The notes beneath the pieces are model-generated. The model was not told the origin of the DNA. It ran no database searches and was given only the letters and a program-made list of their open reading frames with translations. Positions 8,299-16,625 of a stretch of DNA of 46,994 bases are shown here, one piece after another. Each line of letters begins with the position of its first letter. The stretch's first letter is position 1. Source of the stretch: a virus. Position numbers and translations under genes: made by a program. Where the stretch lies: the IMG/VR virus record IMGVR_UViG_3300030419_003362, positions 1-46,994 of that record; one strand, given 5' to 3'.

Positions 8299-9316
8299 TA
8301 CGCACTTCGGTGCAAGGGGAGATAGTCAATTATTTTTTGACTACTTCATGAAGTTTTTTGATGAAGTATTCTTTCCATACTTAAAAGAAAATAATATTGA
8401 TACGGTTATACATGCAGGTGATCTTATGGATCGTCGTAAGTTTGTTAATTTTAGTATACTGAACCAAGTCAGAACCAGATTTATTCAGAGACTCAAAGAT
8501 GAGAACATACGTTTCTGTTGTATTCTTGGTAATCATGATGTCTATTATAGAAATACAAATGAAATAAATTCTGTAAGGGAGTTGTTCGGAAATGATATTG
8601 AATTATATGAAACCCCACAGGTTGTATCATTCGATGGTCTTGATATAGCATTACTTCCTTGGGTAAATAAAACAAACCATGATGAGTCTGTTGAATTTAT
8701 TAAAGGTGCTTCTGCACCTATCCTAATAGGACACCTTGAGTTAGATGGATATCAGGTGATGCGGGGTGTGGGACATAGAGGAGGAATGGATCCAAAGTTG
8801 TTTGATCGATATGAACGTGTGATTAGTGGCCACTTTCATTGCAGGCATACTCAAGACAATGTTGATTATCTAGGCACACAATATCAAATTACTTTTGCTG
8901 ATCTAAACGAGGCAAAAGGATTTCATGTATTAGATACAGATACCCGTGATCTTGCATTTATAGAAAATCCATATAAGATGTTTCATCGCCTTATATATGA
9001 TGATAGTTCAGGCTCATGTGAGTTTGAAGATCTTTCGTACCTTGAGGGGTGCTATGTTCGCATCGAGGTCAACTCAAAGAAACATCCATACAGTTTTGAT
9101 AGATTATTGGATCAAATGTATGATGTTGGTGTCGCCAAGATTACTACTGTAGAAGATTATATTGAAGTTGATGAAAACGACAAAGAAATGGTTGACTTGG
9201 CACAAGATACTGTTACACTTATTAACAATGAAATAGATCTTGTTGAAGAGATTGTGGATAAAGACAAGATGAAGCGTCTTGTTAAGGAATTGTACATGGA
9301 GAGTCTTTCGATATGA
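8276..9316 (+). CDS. 47: Recombination endonuclease subunit gp47 (Mre11-like)
   Basis: Nuclease subunit of the gp46/gp47 complex that resects DNA ends for recombination-dependent replication. 346 aa (T4 339). Metallophosphoesterase motifs are intact: NDTHFG with Asp8/His10, HAGDLMDRR (GD at 48-49), LGNHD at 84-88, GHLE and SGHFHCR. The start at 8276 (inside the end of gene 55) gives the expected N-terminus MKIALLNDTHFG; a longer in-frame start at 8213 would add a poly-basic stretch that is only the gp55 lysine run read in another frame. Confidence 0.97.
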   Translation: MKIALLNDTHFGARGDSQLFFDYFMKFFDEVFFPYLKENNIDTVIHAGDLMDRRKFVNFSILNQVRTRFIQRLKDENIRFCCILGNHDVYYRNTNEINSVRELFGNDIELYETPQVVSFDGLDIALLPWVNKTNHDESVEFIKGASAPILIGHLELDGYQVMRGVGHRGGMDPKLFDRYERVISGHFHCRHTQDNVDYLGTQYQITFADLNEAKGFHVLDTDTRDLAFIENPYKMFHRLIYDDSSGSCEFEDLSYLEGCYVRIEVNSKKHPYSFDRLLDQMYDVGVAKITTVEDYIEVDENDKEMVDLAQDTVTLINNEIDLVEEIVDKDKMKRLVKELYMESLSI

Positions 9317-9786
9317 ATATTTTTGTTCTTGACGAAAATCCAGTTATTGCTGCCAGGTATGCCTGTGATAAGCATGTAGTAAAGATGATTCTAGAGTCTG
9401 CACAGATGTTGTGTGCCGTACAACCAGAGGGAACTGCACCATACAAGCGATCGTTTTATAATCACCCATGTACCAAATGGGTTCGGGCATCTACTGAGAA
9501 TTATGATTGGCTGGTAGAACACGCTATGGAATTGTGTGCGGAGTACACTCGACGATATGACAAAATTCACAAGTCACAGAAAGTGATCGAGTGGTGTGAT
9601 AGAAATAGACCAGAACTACCGTTCGGTATGCTAAGTGAGCATCCTAAGTGTATGCCTGATTATTGCAAGACTGAAAGTGTTGTTGAGTCATATCGTAATT
9701 ACTACAATAATGAAAAGGCTAGATTTGCAAAGTGGAAAGACGGCAACATTCCATTTTGGTTCTCTGGGGCGGAGGTACTAGTTTGA
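9313..9786 (+). CDS. Conserved T4-like protein between genes 47 and 46, function unknown
   Basis: 157 aa, overlapping gene 47 by ATGA. The N-terminus NIFVLDENPVIAARYACDKH followed by VVKMILESAQML is a pattern I associate with small conserved proteins of T4-like marine phages and of some bacteria, with His- and Cys-containing motifs (CDKHVVKM, HPCTKWVR, KCMPDYC) that could form a metal or catalytic site. I cannot name an activity with confidence. Its placement inside the 47-46 operon suggests a DNA-metabolism role. Confidence 0.75.
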   Translation: MNIFVLDENPVIAARYACDKHVVKMILESAQMLCAVQPEGTAPYKRSFYNHPCTKWVRASTENYDWLVEHAMELCAEYTRRYDKIHKSQKVIEWCDRNRPELPFGMLSEHPKCMPDYCKTESVVESYRNYYNNEKARFAKWKDGNIPFWFSGAEVLV

Positions 9787-11495
9787 TAATATTTCAAACT
9801 CTTAGTTGGAAGAATTTCCTTTCAACCGGGAACACAAAAACAATTCTAGATCTTAGGCGACACGACAACACACTGGTGTCCGGTGAAAATGGTGCAGGTA
9901 AGTCCACCATGCTTGATGCATTGACATTTGCTTTGTTTGGAAAATCTTTTCGGGGAATAAATATTCCTCAACTTGTTAATAGTATCAACGATAAAGACTG
10001 CGAAGTTGAGATTGTGTTTACTGTAGGTAAAGACGAGTACCGAGTATCTCGTAGTCTAAAGCCCAAGAAGTTTGAAATATTTAAGAACGACACTCTATTA
10101 CCACAAGATGCAAAGTCAAAAGACTATCAGAAGATTCTAGAAGAACAGATTTTAAAAATGACCTACAAGTCTTTTTGTCAGGTAGTTATTCTAGGTTCTT
10201 CTAATTATGTTCCTTTCATGCAACTCAGTGCATCGGACCGAAGATCTGTTGTAGAGAATCTATTAGACATCGATGTGTTTTCCATAATGAATACTCTTGT
10301 TCGTGCCAGACTTCAGATGACTAAAGAGTATATAAAGGATATCGATACTAAACTGGAAATTGTAAAGAGTAAGGTAGACGAAAAGCAGAAACTGATTGAT
10401 ACCTTAGAAAAGAAGTCAAGTGATTCTGTTGGTAAGTATGAGAAGGACATAGAAGATTCTCAAAAACAAATTGAAGAGATCTCACAGGAAATAGAACAAG
10501 ATCAACTTCGCATTAATGGGTTATTGTCTGACATTGAAGATAAGGATGAAGTACCGTCAAAACTTATGGAACTTGAGTCCGAAGAAAAGTCACTCAAAGG
10601 AAAGATAAAAACGATCAATAAAAATTTGAAGTTCTATACCGAAAATGATACTTGCCCTTCATGCAAACAGGACATACAGGAACACCACAAGGAATGTATG
10701 TTTGACGAGAAGAATAGAGAAAAGGAACAAATTGAATCGTCTTTGTCGGAGTTGTCTGATCTGGTGGAAATCACCGAAACCAGACTGGGGAAGATAAACG
10801 CTATTCTTTCTGACATCAAAGTCGTAGAAAAGTCAATCTCCGAAAAGCAAAGTAAGATCAGTGCTTCCTCTCAGTACATCGACAAACTACAAAGAAACAT
10901 AACTTCTGTTCTTTCTGAAGGCACAGAGGTGCAAGAGACTAGGGATGAAATGAACCAATTGATTGGTGAGGGAACCCAGCATGTTCAACGAAGAAAAGAA
11001 CTTATCGAAGATAAACATTATTATAGCATTGCTTCTACTCTTCTGAAAGACAGTGGAATTAAATCCAAGATCATCAAGCACTATCTTCCAATCATGAATA
11101 AATTGATTAACAAGTATCTTGCAGATATGGATTTCTTTTGCCAGTTTAACCTAGACGAAAACTTCGATGAGACAATCAAAAGTCGCCACCGTGATGAATT
11201 TACATACCACAGTTTCAGTGAAGGGGAACGCCTTCGGATTGATCTGTCTCTTTTGCTTGCGTGGCGAGAGATTGCACGACTAAAGAACAGTGTGAACTGT
11301 AATCTTCTGATTCTTGATGAGGTATTTGATTCGAGCCTAGATAGTGTAGGTACTGAGGAGTTTCTTAAACTCTTGACAAGATTCGGAGATCGTGCTAATA
11401 TATTCGTAATCAGTCATAAGTCAGATTCTATGACCGATAAATTCAGTAACCATCTAGTCTTCGAGAAGAAGAACAATTTTAGTAGGATAAAGTAA
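9783..11495 (+). CDS. 46: Recombination endonuclease subunit gp46 (Rad50-like ATPase)
   Basis: SMC-like ATPase partner of gp47. 570 aa (T4 560). Walker A GENGAGKST at residues 34-42, a long central coiled coil (about 190-430), a zinc hook CPSC at 291-294 in the coil's middle, a signature region with SFSEGERLRIDLSL near the C-terminus, and Walker B LLILDEVFD near 508-516. The start is most likely TTG at 9783: GGAGG at 9771-9775 lies seven bases upstream, and the TTG overlaps the preceding stop. This gives MIIFQTLSWKNF, the expected first beta strand. Confidence 0.96.
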   Translation: MIIFQTLSWKNFLSTGNTKTILDLRRHDNTLVSGENGAGKSTMLDALTFALFGKSFRGINIPQLVNSINDKDCEVEIVFTVGKDEYRVSRSLKPKKFEIFKNDTLLPQDAKSKDYQKILEEQILKMTYKSFCQVVILGSSNYVPFMQLSASDRRSVVENLLDIDVFSIMNTLVRARLQMTKEYIKDIDTKLEIVKSKVDEKQKLIDTLEKKSSDSVGKYEKDIEDSQKQIEEISQEIEQDQLRINGLLSDIEDKDEVPSKLMELESEEKSLKGKIKTINKNLKFYTENDTCPSCKQDIQEHHKECMFDEKNREKEQIESSLSELSDLVEITETRLGKINAILSDIKVVEKSISEKQSKISASSQYIDKLQRNITSVLSEGTEVQETRDEMNQLIGEGTQHVQRRKELIEDKHYYSIASTLLKDSGIKSKIIKHYLPIMNKLINKYLADMDFFCQFNLDENFDETIKSRHRDEFTYHSFSEGERLRIDLSLLLAWREIARLKNSVNCNLLILDEVFDSSLDSVGTEEFLKLLTRFGDRANIFVISHKSDSMTDKFSNHLVFEKKNNFSRIK

Positions 11496-11836
11496 TGAAA
11501 GAAATGAAACCACAATACACATATCGCGCCATTGTAAATAGAGTAGTTGATGGGGACACGGTTGATCTTCTGATTGACTGTGGATTTAATATCCTGAGAA
11601 CAGAACGTATTCGATTCTATGGCGTTGATGCATGGGAAACCAGAGGCGAAGAACGTGAGAGGGGATTAGTGGCAAAGAAGTTTGTGCAAGATCTGTTACC
11701 TGTTGGTTCTGAAGTTGTTGTACGCACGGGCAAGGAACAAGGTAAGTTCGGTAGATATCTTGGTGAGATCTACGTCAACAACAAGAGTCTTAATGAAATG
11801 CTCCTCGAAGAAGGACATGCAGAAGTTTATAAATGA
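11495..11836 (+). CDS. Staphylococcal-nuclease-fold (thermonuclease-like) protein
   Basis: 113 aa SNase-family domain: VVDGDTVDLLID (about residues 17-28), an ERIRFYGVDAWETR segment (about 37-50) that supplies the catalytic Arg and Asp, GKFGRYLGEI with a second Arg (about 84-93) and the GHAEVYK ending. These are the family's usual active-site regions, so it may cleave DNA or RNA. Short length and no signal peptide suggest an intracellular enzyme. The ATG overlaps the gp46 stop codon by one base (TAATG), so it is part of the recombination operon and may assist in host DNA degradation. Confidence 0.88.
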   Translation: MKEMKPQYTYRAIVNRVVDGDTVDLLIDCGFNILRTERIRFYGVDAWETRGEERERGLVAKKFVQDLLPVGSEVVVRTGKEQGKFGRYLGEIYVNNKSLNEMLLEEGHAEVYK

Positions 11837-12510
11837 TGAGGTATTTGATCATAAGAACATGTTTAAGGGACGACTATCTTGCTCGATTGTGTTATGAGTC
11901 TTTTTTGTTAGTAGAAAAAAGCACAACGAGTATAATATTTTCGTGTGACGAGGGAGAACGCAAAGATCATAAAGATTTGTATAAATGGATAATGGAACCT
12001 ACTAGACCTGTAATACAGTTTAGACCTTTTTGTGATAATTATTTAGGGGGTTCTGGAGTCAAAAATCTTGTGAATAATTTTAGAGAGTTGAATCAGATTA
12101 AAGACGATGATCAAGTTATATTTATGGATTCTGATGTTGTGTTGTACGAGGATCCTTTTGTTTTATTTTCTGGTAAAGACATTGCACATGCAGGACTGGA
12201 TGGTAATAGTTACTTCACGAAGAACGATGAATTTTCGTTAAGACATATCAGCGGACAACTTCAATATTTTAGCGGTAAATTTATGAGAAAGGTTGCTAAT
12301 CTTCCTCCCGATAGAGTAGAAAGACATATACAAGACCTTAACGCCAAGGCAAATGTTGCTGATGATACCTTTATGTCTTATTTAAGTAGTATTTGGAATG
12401 AAAATACCGCAGGTGTTCCACTAGATCACAAATACTGGAAACATCATAAGTTTTATGAATATGAACCAAGAACAGATTGGAAAGATATAGTCAATGAAAC
12501 TTTATTATGA
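11833..12510 (+). CDS. GT-A-like glycosyltransferase in the replication operon
   Basis: 225 aa. The segment VIFMDSDVVLYEDPF places a DxD metal/nucleotide-sugar motif at Asp99-Ser100-Asp101, followed by a region with HAGLDGN and a C-terminal basic/aromatic part. This is the arrangement of small GT-A fold nucleotide-diphospho-sugar transferases; acceptor and donor cannot be read. It lies 8 kb away from the main glycan locus, coupled by ATGA to the SNase gene and overlapping the DNA methyltransferase by 17 bases. Because its neighbours act on DNA, glucosylation of modified DNA is a possibility, but no family similarity to T4 alpha/beta-glucosyltransferase is visible. Confidence 0.72.
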   Translation: MMRYLIIRTCLRDDYLARLCYESFLLVEKSTTSIIFSCDEGERKDHKDLYKWIMEPTRPVIQFRPFCDNYLGGSGVKNLVNNFRELNQIKDDDQVIFMDSDVVLYEDPFVLFSGKDIAHAGLDGNSYFTKNDEFSLRHISGQLQYFSGKFMRKVANLPPDRVERHIQDLNAKANVADDTFMSYLSSIWNENTAGVPLDHKYWKHHKFYEYEPRTDWKDIVNETLL

Positions 12511-14074
12511 ACGCAATGATTATGTAATTGATTCTGATGTCAATTGCAATTTTGAAGATCTATTAGAAATGACACCCGACGAATTCCGTGAGTGGGTAAT
12601 TGATATGCGTAAGGTAGTCAAGAACGCATGGGACACATATGGGTGTCCTCCACGGACTGGTAAGGATGAGCAGGACATTGTAGATTCATTCAACAAGATT
12701 GCAGAGTATCCTGTACATCAGTTCACCCACACAGACGAACTGTCTGATATTGATGATGATGTGATTATCAATAAATCTAGAATGGGTGTCGAGGTTGATC
12801 AGTGGTTCTCAAACATGTTCAAGACAAGAATCAACTATACCGAAAAGGATAATGGATATTCCATATATGATCTGGTTGCTGATGACAATAGGTTAGATCA
12901 GGTAGTCAAGGGTGCAATGCGCCATCTTAGGCGAGATTCTTTTTATACACATGCACTGTCTGCAATAAAGCACAGCACAAAGTATGCTGTGGTAGATGTT
13001 GCTAGTGGTGATGAATGGATGAAAACCTTCTTTTCCAATCCTGCGATTTTCGCAGGACATGATTTTCTTCTCGAACAAATCAAGATCCGCGAGGGTGCTA
13101 ATTCTGGATACTTCCAACTCGAACAGGATGATGTTCTTCAACTTACCAGAGAACAAGTAGAGAAGTGGAAAGACAAGATGTCATATAGACATCATTCAAC
13201 TTTCGATATTAATGATATGCCAGACGATAAAGTATATGCAATTCGTATATATAAGACGGGAAGAAAAGTCTTCCCTGCTGGATTCAAATCATTTAGGATC
13301 GGGTATATTCAACCTGCTGTGAATTTCCCCCCAATGACTGCGAAATATTTGTATGAACGATTTACCGAAGACATCAAAGATCAAGAACGAATTGTTATCT
13401 ATGATCCATCAAGTGGGTGGGGTGGTCGTATACTTGGTGCTATGGGTTGTCGGGATGATCGCAGCATTCATTATGTTGGGACTGATCCAAATCCTGATAA
13501 TTTTTATGGCGATACTCCTGGCAGTAAGTATGAGTCTCTCGCTACTTTCTACAATACCAAAACTTATAGGGGAAATCCATTCTTTTCCAGAACGAATACT
13601 TTCCACCAATTTATGGAAGGATCTGAAGAAGTCGGTAAACATCCCGAGTTCCAACAGTATAAAGGAAATGTAGATCTTGTATTTACCTCACCCCCATATT
13701 TCAACAGAGAGGCTTATAGTGAAGACGAAAACCAATCGTATAAGAAGTATGGATCATCATATGAATCATGGCGAGATGGATTCTTGCTACCAACATTGGA
13801 GACATGCTATGAGTGGTTAAAGCCAAATAGATATCTGCTGTGGAATGTTGCAGATGTATTAGTTAGTGGAAAATATCTACCAATTGAGCAAGACAGTATT
13901 GACATTTTGGAATCATTGGGTATGATATACAAATACACATTGAAGATGGGACTAGAAGGAATGCCTGGTCAGAATCGAGTTGATGAAGATGGCATTCCTA
14001 AATGTAAAAACTTTTGTAAAGTAAATGAAAAATATTTGAAGTATGAACCAGTGTTCGTATTTTTCAAGCCTTGA
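12494..14074 (+). CDS. DNA methyltransferase (amino-methyltransferase, N6A or N4C)
   Basis: 526 aa. S-adenosylmethionine motif I-like DPSSGWGGRILG starts at Asp304, and the catalytic motif IV TSPPYF is at residues 398-403, the order seen in beta/gamma-type modification methylases; the TSPPY form is common in N4-cytosine and some N6-adenine enzymes. The first 290 residues are a large N-terminal region without motifs I recognise, possibly target recognition. No restriction endonuclease is adjacent, so it is a solitary phage methylase, likely used for protection from host restriction or for regulation. Confidence 0.85.
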   Translation: MKLYYERNDYVIDSDVNCNFEDLLEMTPDEFREWVIDMRKVVKNAWDTYGCPPRTGKDEQDIVDSFNKIAEYPVHQFTHTDELSDIDDDVIINKSRMGVEVDQWFSNMFKTRINYTEKDNGYSIYDLVADDNRLDQVVKGAMRHLRRDSFYTHALSAIKHSTKYAVVDVASGDEWMKTFFSNPAIFAGHDFLLEQIKIREGANSGYFQLEQDDVLQLTREQVEKWKDKMSYRHHSTFDINDMPDDKVYAIRIYKTGRKVFPAGFKSFRIGYIQPAVNFPPMTAKYLYERFTEDIKDQERIVIYDPSSGWGGRILGAMGCRDDRSIHYVGTDPNPDNFYGDTPGSKYESLATFYNTKTYRGNPFFSRTNTFHQFMEGSEEVGKHPEFQQYKGNVDLVFTSPPYFNREAYSEDENQSYKKYGSSYESWRDGFLLPTLETCYEWLKPNRYLLWNVADVLVSGKYLPIEQDSIDILESLGMIYKYTLKMGLEGMPGQNRVDEDGIPKCKNFCKVNEKYLKYEPVFVFFKP

Positions 14075-14085
14075 AAGGAAATAGT

Positions 14086-15528
14086 ATGGCTAAAAAGAAG
14101 AAGACAAGTGAATTGACTTACATTATGAACCCCCGGTGTGGGTGGTGTAAAAAGGCAGATCCCGTAGTAGAAGAACTTCGTGCTGCCGGACACGACATTA
14201 CGACACTGGACGTTACGGATCCAGATAACGCCAAGAAGTCTCAGGAACTTCAGGCAAAGTTTAACATCCGTTGCGGTACTCCCCTGTTCCTTGACGCTAA
14301 GACTGGCAATAATGTTTGCGGTATGCGTGGTAAGGAGATTTTGGAGAAGTGGGCAAACGGAGAAGAGATTCCTGCTCCTCCTCCTCGACCGAAGCCACAG
14401 AATGCTCCACAGCAACCGCAACAGCCAGGTCAACCACCAGCGGAACAGTGGCCTAAAACACAGTTCATTAAGTTGGAGTATGTTTGGGTGGATGGAAAGA
14501 AGAACAAGCAACTTCGATCCAAGACTCAGTTTTCTACTCTCACTCTAGAACAGCCTCCTACTCCGGACTATCTCTTGGGTATTCTTCCCGAATCCGGATT
14601 TGATGGTTCGAGTACAAATCAAGCAAGCACAGAAGACAGCGATTGTATCCTCCGACCTGTTAGGGTGTATCCTAACATGCAAGATCGGGGTAGGGATCCT
14701 TCGTTCGTTGTTATGTGTGAAGTATTCGATTCTAACGGGAAACCACACAAGTCTAACACTCGCGCCCAACTTCGACGTACTCTAGAACGAGTTGGTGGTG
14801 CTGATGATATTTGGTTTGCTGTTGAACAGGAATACACCATTACAGAAGCAAGCAGTGATAAACCAATTGGTTGGCCTGACGGCGAACCAAAACCACAGGG
14901 AGATTATTACTGTGGACTTGGTAGCAATAATGTGAAGGGTAGGCGTCTTGCAGAACAACACGCATTCCTTTGTAACAACAGTGGAGTTCTTCTAGATGGA
15001 TTCCATCCTGAAGTCATGCTCTCCCAGTGGGAGTATCAGACTCGTCCTAAGATTGCTCTCCGTGCTGCTGATGATCTTTGGTTCACCCGGTATCTTCTTC
15101 ATAAGACAGCAGAAATGATGGACATGTCTATCAGTTTTGATCCCAAGCCTGTCGAAGGTGATTGGAACGGATCCGGCGCACACATTAACTTCTCTACCAA
15201 GGTGATGAGAGAGAAGTCCAGTATGGATTATCTCAATCTTATGTGTGCAACTCTCAAGGACACACACGAAGAAGCGATTTCAGTATATGGTCCCGGTAAT
15301 GATCGTAGACTGAGTGGTAAGCACGAAACCTCTGCAATTGATATTTTCAGTTGGGGAGAATCTGACAGGACAGCATCGATCCGCATTCCTTTGAAGACTG
15401 CCAATAATAATGGTATGGGTCATATCGAAGATAGACGACCTGCTGCTAATGTTGATCCATATGAGGCATTTAATTACCTCACTTCTCAAATCGTTTCGAT
15501 CTCTCAAGAAGTTCTCGCCGCTACATAA
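14086..15528 (+). CDS. Thioredoxin/glutaredoxin-like domain fused to type II glutamine synthetase
   Basis: 480 aa fusion. Residues about 10-92 form a thioredoxin-fold domain with the redox motif Cys18-Gly-Trp-Cys21 and a cis-proline at Thr65-Pro66. Residues about 94-122 are a Pro/Gln-rich linker. Residues about 125-480 are a GSII-type (eukaryote-like) glutamine synthetase: GFDGSSTNQ at 171-179, WFAVEQEY with metal ligands Glu247/Glu249, PEVMLSQWEYQ with Glu309/Glu316, GSGAHINFST with His366, RRLSGKHET at 407-415, DRTASIRIP with Arg428, and IEDRRPAANVDPY with Glu448. All expected active-site residues seem present, so it should make glutamine from glutamate, ammonia and ATP. I start at ATG 14086 (AAAGGA upstream) rather than TTG 14071. 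Confidence 0.93.
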   Translation: MAKKKKTSELTYIMNPRCGWCKKADPVVEELRAAGHDITTLDVTDPDNAKKSQELQAKFNIRCGTPLFLDAKTGNNVCGMRGKEILEKWANGEEIPAPPPRPKPQNAPQQPQQPGQPPAEQWPKTQFIKLEYVWVDGKKNKQLRSKTQFSTLTLEQPPTPDYLLGILPESGFDGSSTNQASTEDSDCILRPVRVYPNMQDRGRDPSFVVMCEVFDSNGKPHKSNTRAQLRRTLERVGGADDIWFAVEQEYTITEASSDKPIGWPDGEPKPQGDYYCGLGSNNVKGRRLAEQHAFLCNNSGVLLDGFHPEVMLSQWEYQTRPKIALRAADDLWFTRYLLHKTAEMMDMSISFDPKPVEGDWNGSGAHINFSTKVMREKSSMDYLNLMCATLKDTHEEAISVYGPGNDRRLSGKHETSAIDIFSWGESDRTASIRIPLKTANNNGMGHIEDRRPAANVDPYEAFNYLTSQIVSISQEVLAAT

Positions 15529-15553
15529 TAGGAAACTCTAGTAAAGGATAATT

Positions 15554-16303
15554 GTGCCTAAAAGAAATTCAAAAAAACTACTTGAACGTGCATACGGAAA
15601 AGAACCCGAATTCACTGCACTTGATATTAGTTCGGATGAATATGATTGGAATCTAGCAAAGGCTTACTCTTGGTATAGAACCAATTCTAATACAAGGGAA
15701 GAAAAGACCTGGACACTGGATTATATGAAAGAAAAGGGATTCTCGAAAGATGATATGTCTTATGTAAAATCCCTACCAGTGAAATCTTTCTCGCACAGAG
15801 GAAGATACTTCCGGCTTATTAGCAGAGGTGCTGAACTTCCAGCACAAAAATCCGAAGAGTTGGATGCATTTCTTTCTTCTTCTATCAAGGAGGGTAAGAA
15901 GAAGAAAGAAACTGCTCCACCTAGAAAGAATGTTCAGGATTATATCCGTGAACAGGTTGAGGAGTATCTCGGCGATCTTGAAAGCAAGATGGATGATATT
16001 ACAGCAAAACTTACAAAGAAAGAGAAGGTTGAATTTTCTATTCTTTCTTGGCTTAAAGCAAATGAAGTAAAATCAATACAGGCTAAACGTATTGCAGAAT
16101 ACTGGAAACCACTTGCTACTGAAATCTCAAAGGCAATAAATAAAGAGGATCCTCAATTGATTGAAGGATATTCTTTCATGGGTAGGGTTGCTTTGAAGCG
16201 TCTTCACAAAACACTCTTGGAATGGATCGCGGTCTGTGATCAATATGCTGTAGACGTTAAGCCTATTAGAAAAAAGAGAAGAAAGAAGAATGCCTCTAGA
16301 TAA
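15554..16303 (+). CDS. Hypothetical lysine-rich protein
   Basis: 249 aa, starting at GTG 15554 with AAAGGA at 15543-15548. The N-terminal half has Trp/Tyr-rich helices (WNLAKAYSWYRT), followed by a Lys/Pro-rich linker (about 113-128), a coiled-coil-like stretch (about 130-160) and a very basic C-terminus (KPIRKKRRKK). The last 14 bases overlap the next gene. I do not recognise the family. The basic tail and placement between the glutamine synthetase and rnh suggest nucleic-acid contact, but that is inference. Confidence 0.7.
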   Translation: MPKRNSKKLLERAYGKEPEFTALDISSDEYDWNLAKAYSWYRTNSNTREEKTWTLDYMKEKGFSKDDMSYVKSLPVKSFSHRGRYFRLISRGAELPAQKSEELDAFLSSSIKEGKKKKETAPPRKNVQDYIREQVEEYLGDLESKMDDITAKLTKKEKVEFSILSWLKANEVKSIQAKRIAEYWKPLATEISKAINKEDPQLIEGYSFMGRVALKRLHKTLLEWIAVCDQYAVDVKPIRKKRRKKNASR

Positions 16304-16604
16304 CATAATTGATTTTAATGTTCGAGACCCTCAGGGCAATATGGTAACATATAACCGAGGGGACTATGTTAGACAAAATGGTAATATTTATGTTGCAACT
16401 AGAGCGACTAGCGGGTATGATCCTAGACATGGTGAACGTGGTGGGTGGAAACTTATCAATTCCAATAGGATAGAAGATTTTGATTATAATACCAATGCAC
16501 CTAAAAACCCAAGTGAAGGTGATAAGTGGCTAGATGTTTCTTCTGGAAAACTATTCCATAGGATACGAAACACCGATGGATCTGGATCTTGGGTAGAATT
16601 TTGA
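16290..16604 (+). CDS. Small virion-type protein with a carbohydrate-binding-like N-terminus and a WVEF C-terminal module
   Basis: 104 aa. Residues about 22-55 (a YNRGDYVRQNGNIYVA pattern then GGWKLI) resemble the short chitin/cellulose-binding CBM5/12-type module often seen in fibre proteins. Residues about 70-104 (NPSEGDKWLDVSSGKLF then SWVEF) match the C-terminus of the collagen-like fibre protein ending at 40546 and of the 82-aa protein ending at 42170. It is located far from those fibre genes, between unknown gene 15554 and rnh. A fibre accessory or adhesin role is inferred. Confidence 0.72.
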   Translation: MPLDNIIDFNVRDPQGNMVTYNRGDYVRQNGNIYVATRATSGYDPRHGERGGWKLINSNRIEDFDYNTNAPKNPSEGDKWLDVSSGKLFHRIRNTDGSGSWVEF

Positions 16605-16625
16605 TATGAACTAGGAGATTTTGAA

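Noticed and set aside
13969-14511. 180-codon minus-strand frame across the methyltransferase/glutamine synthetase junction
   Set aside because: It is antisense to two clear protein families on the + strand, has no ribosome site and a hydrophobic/low-complexity translation typical of shadows.
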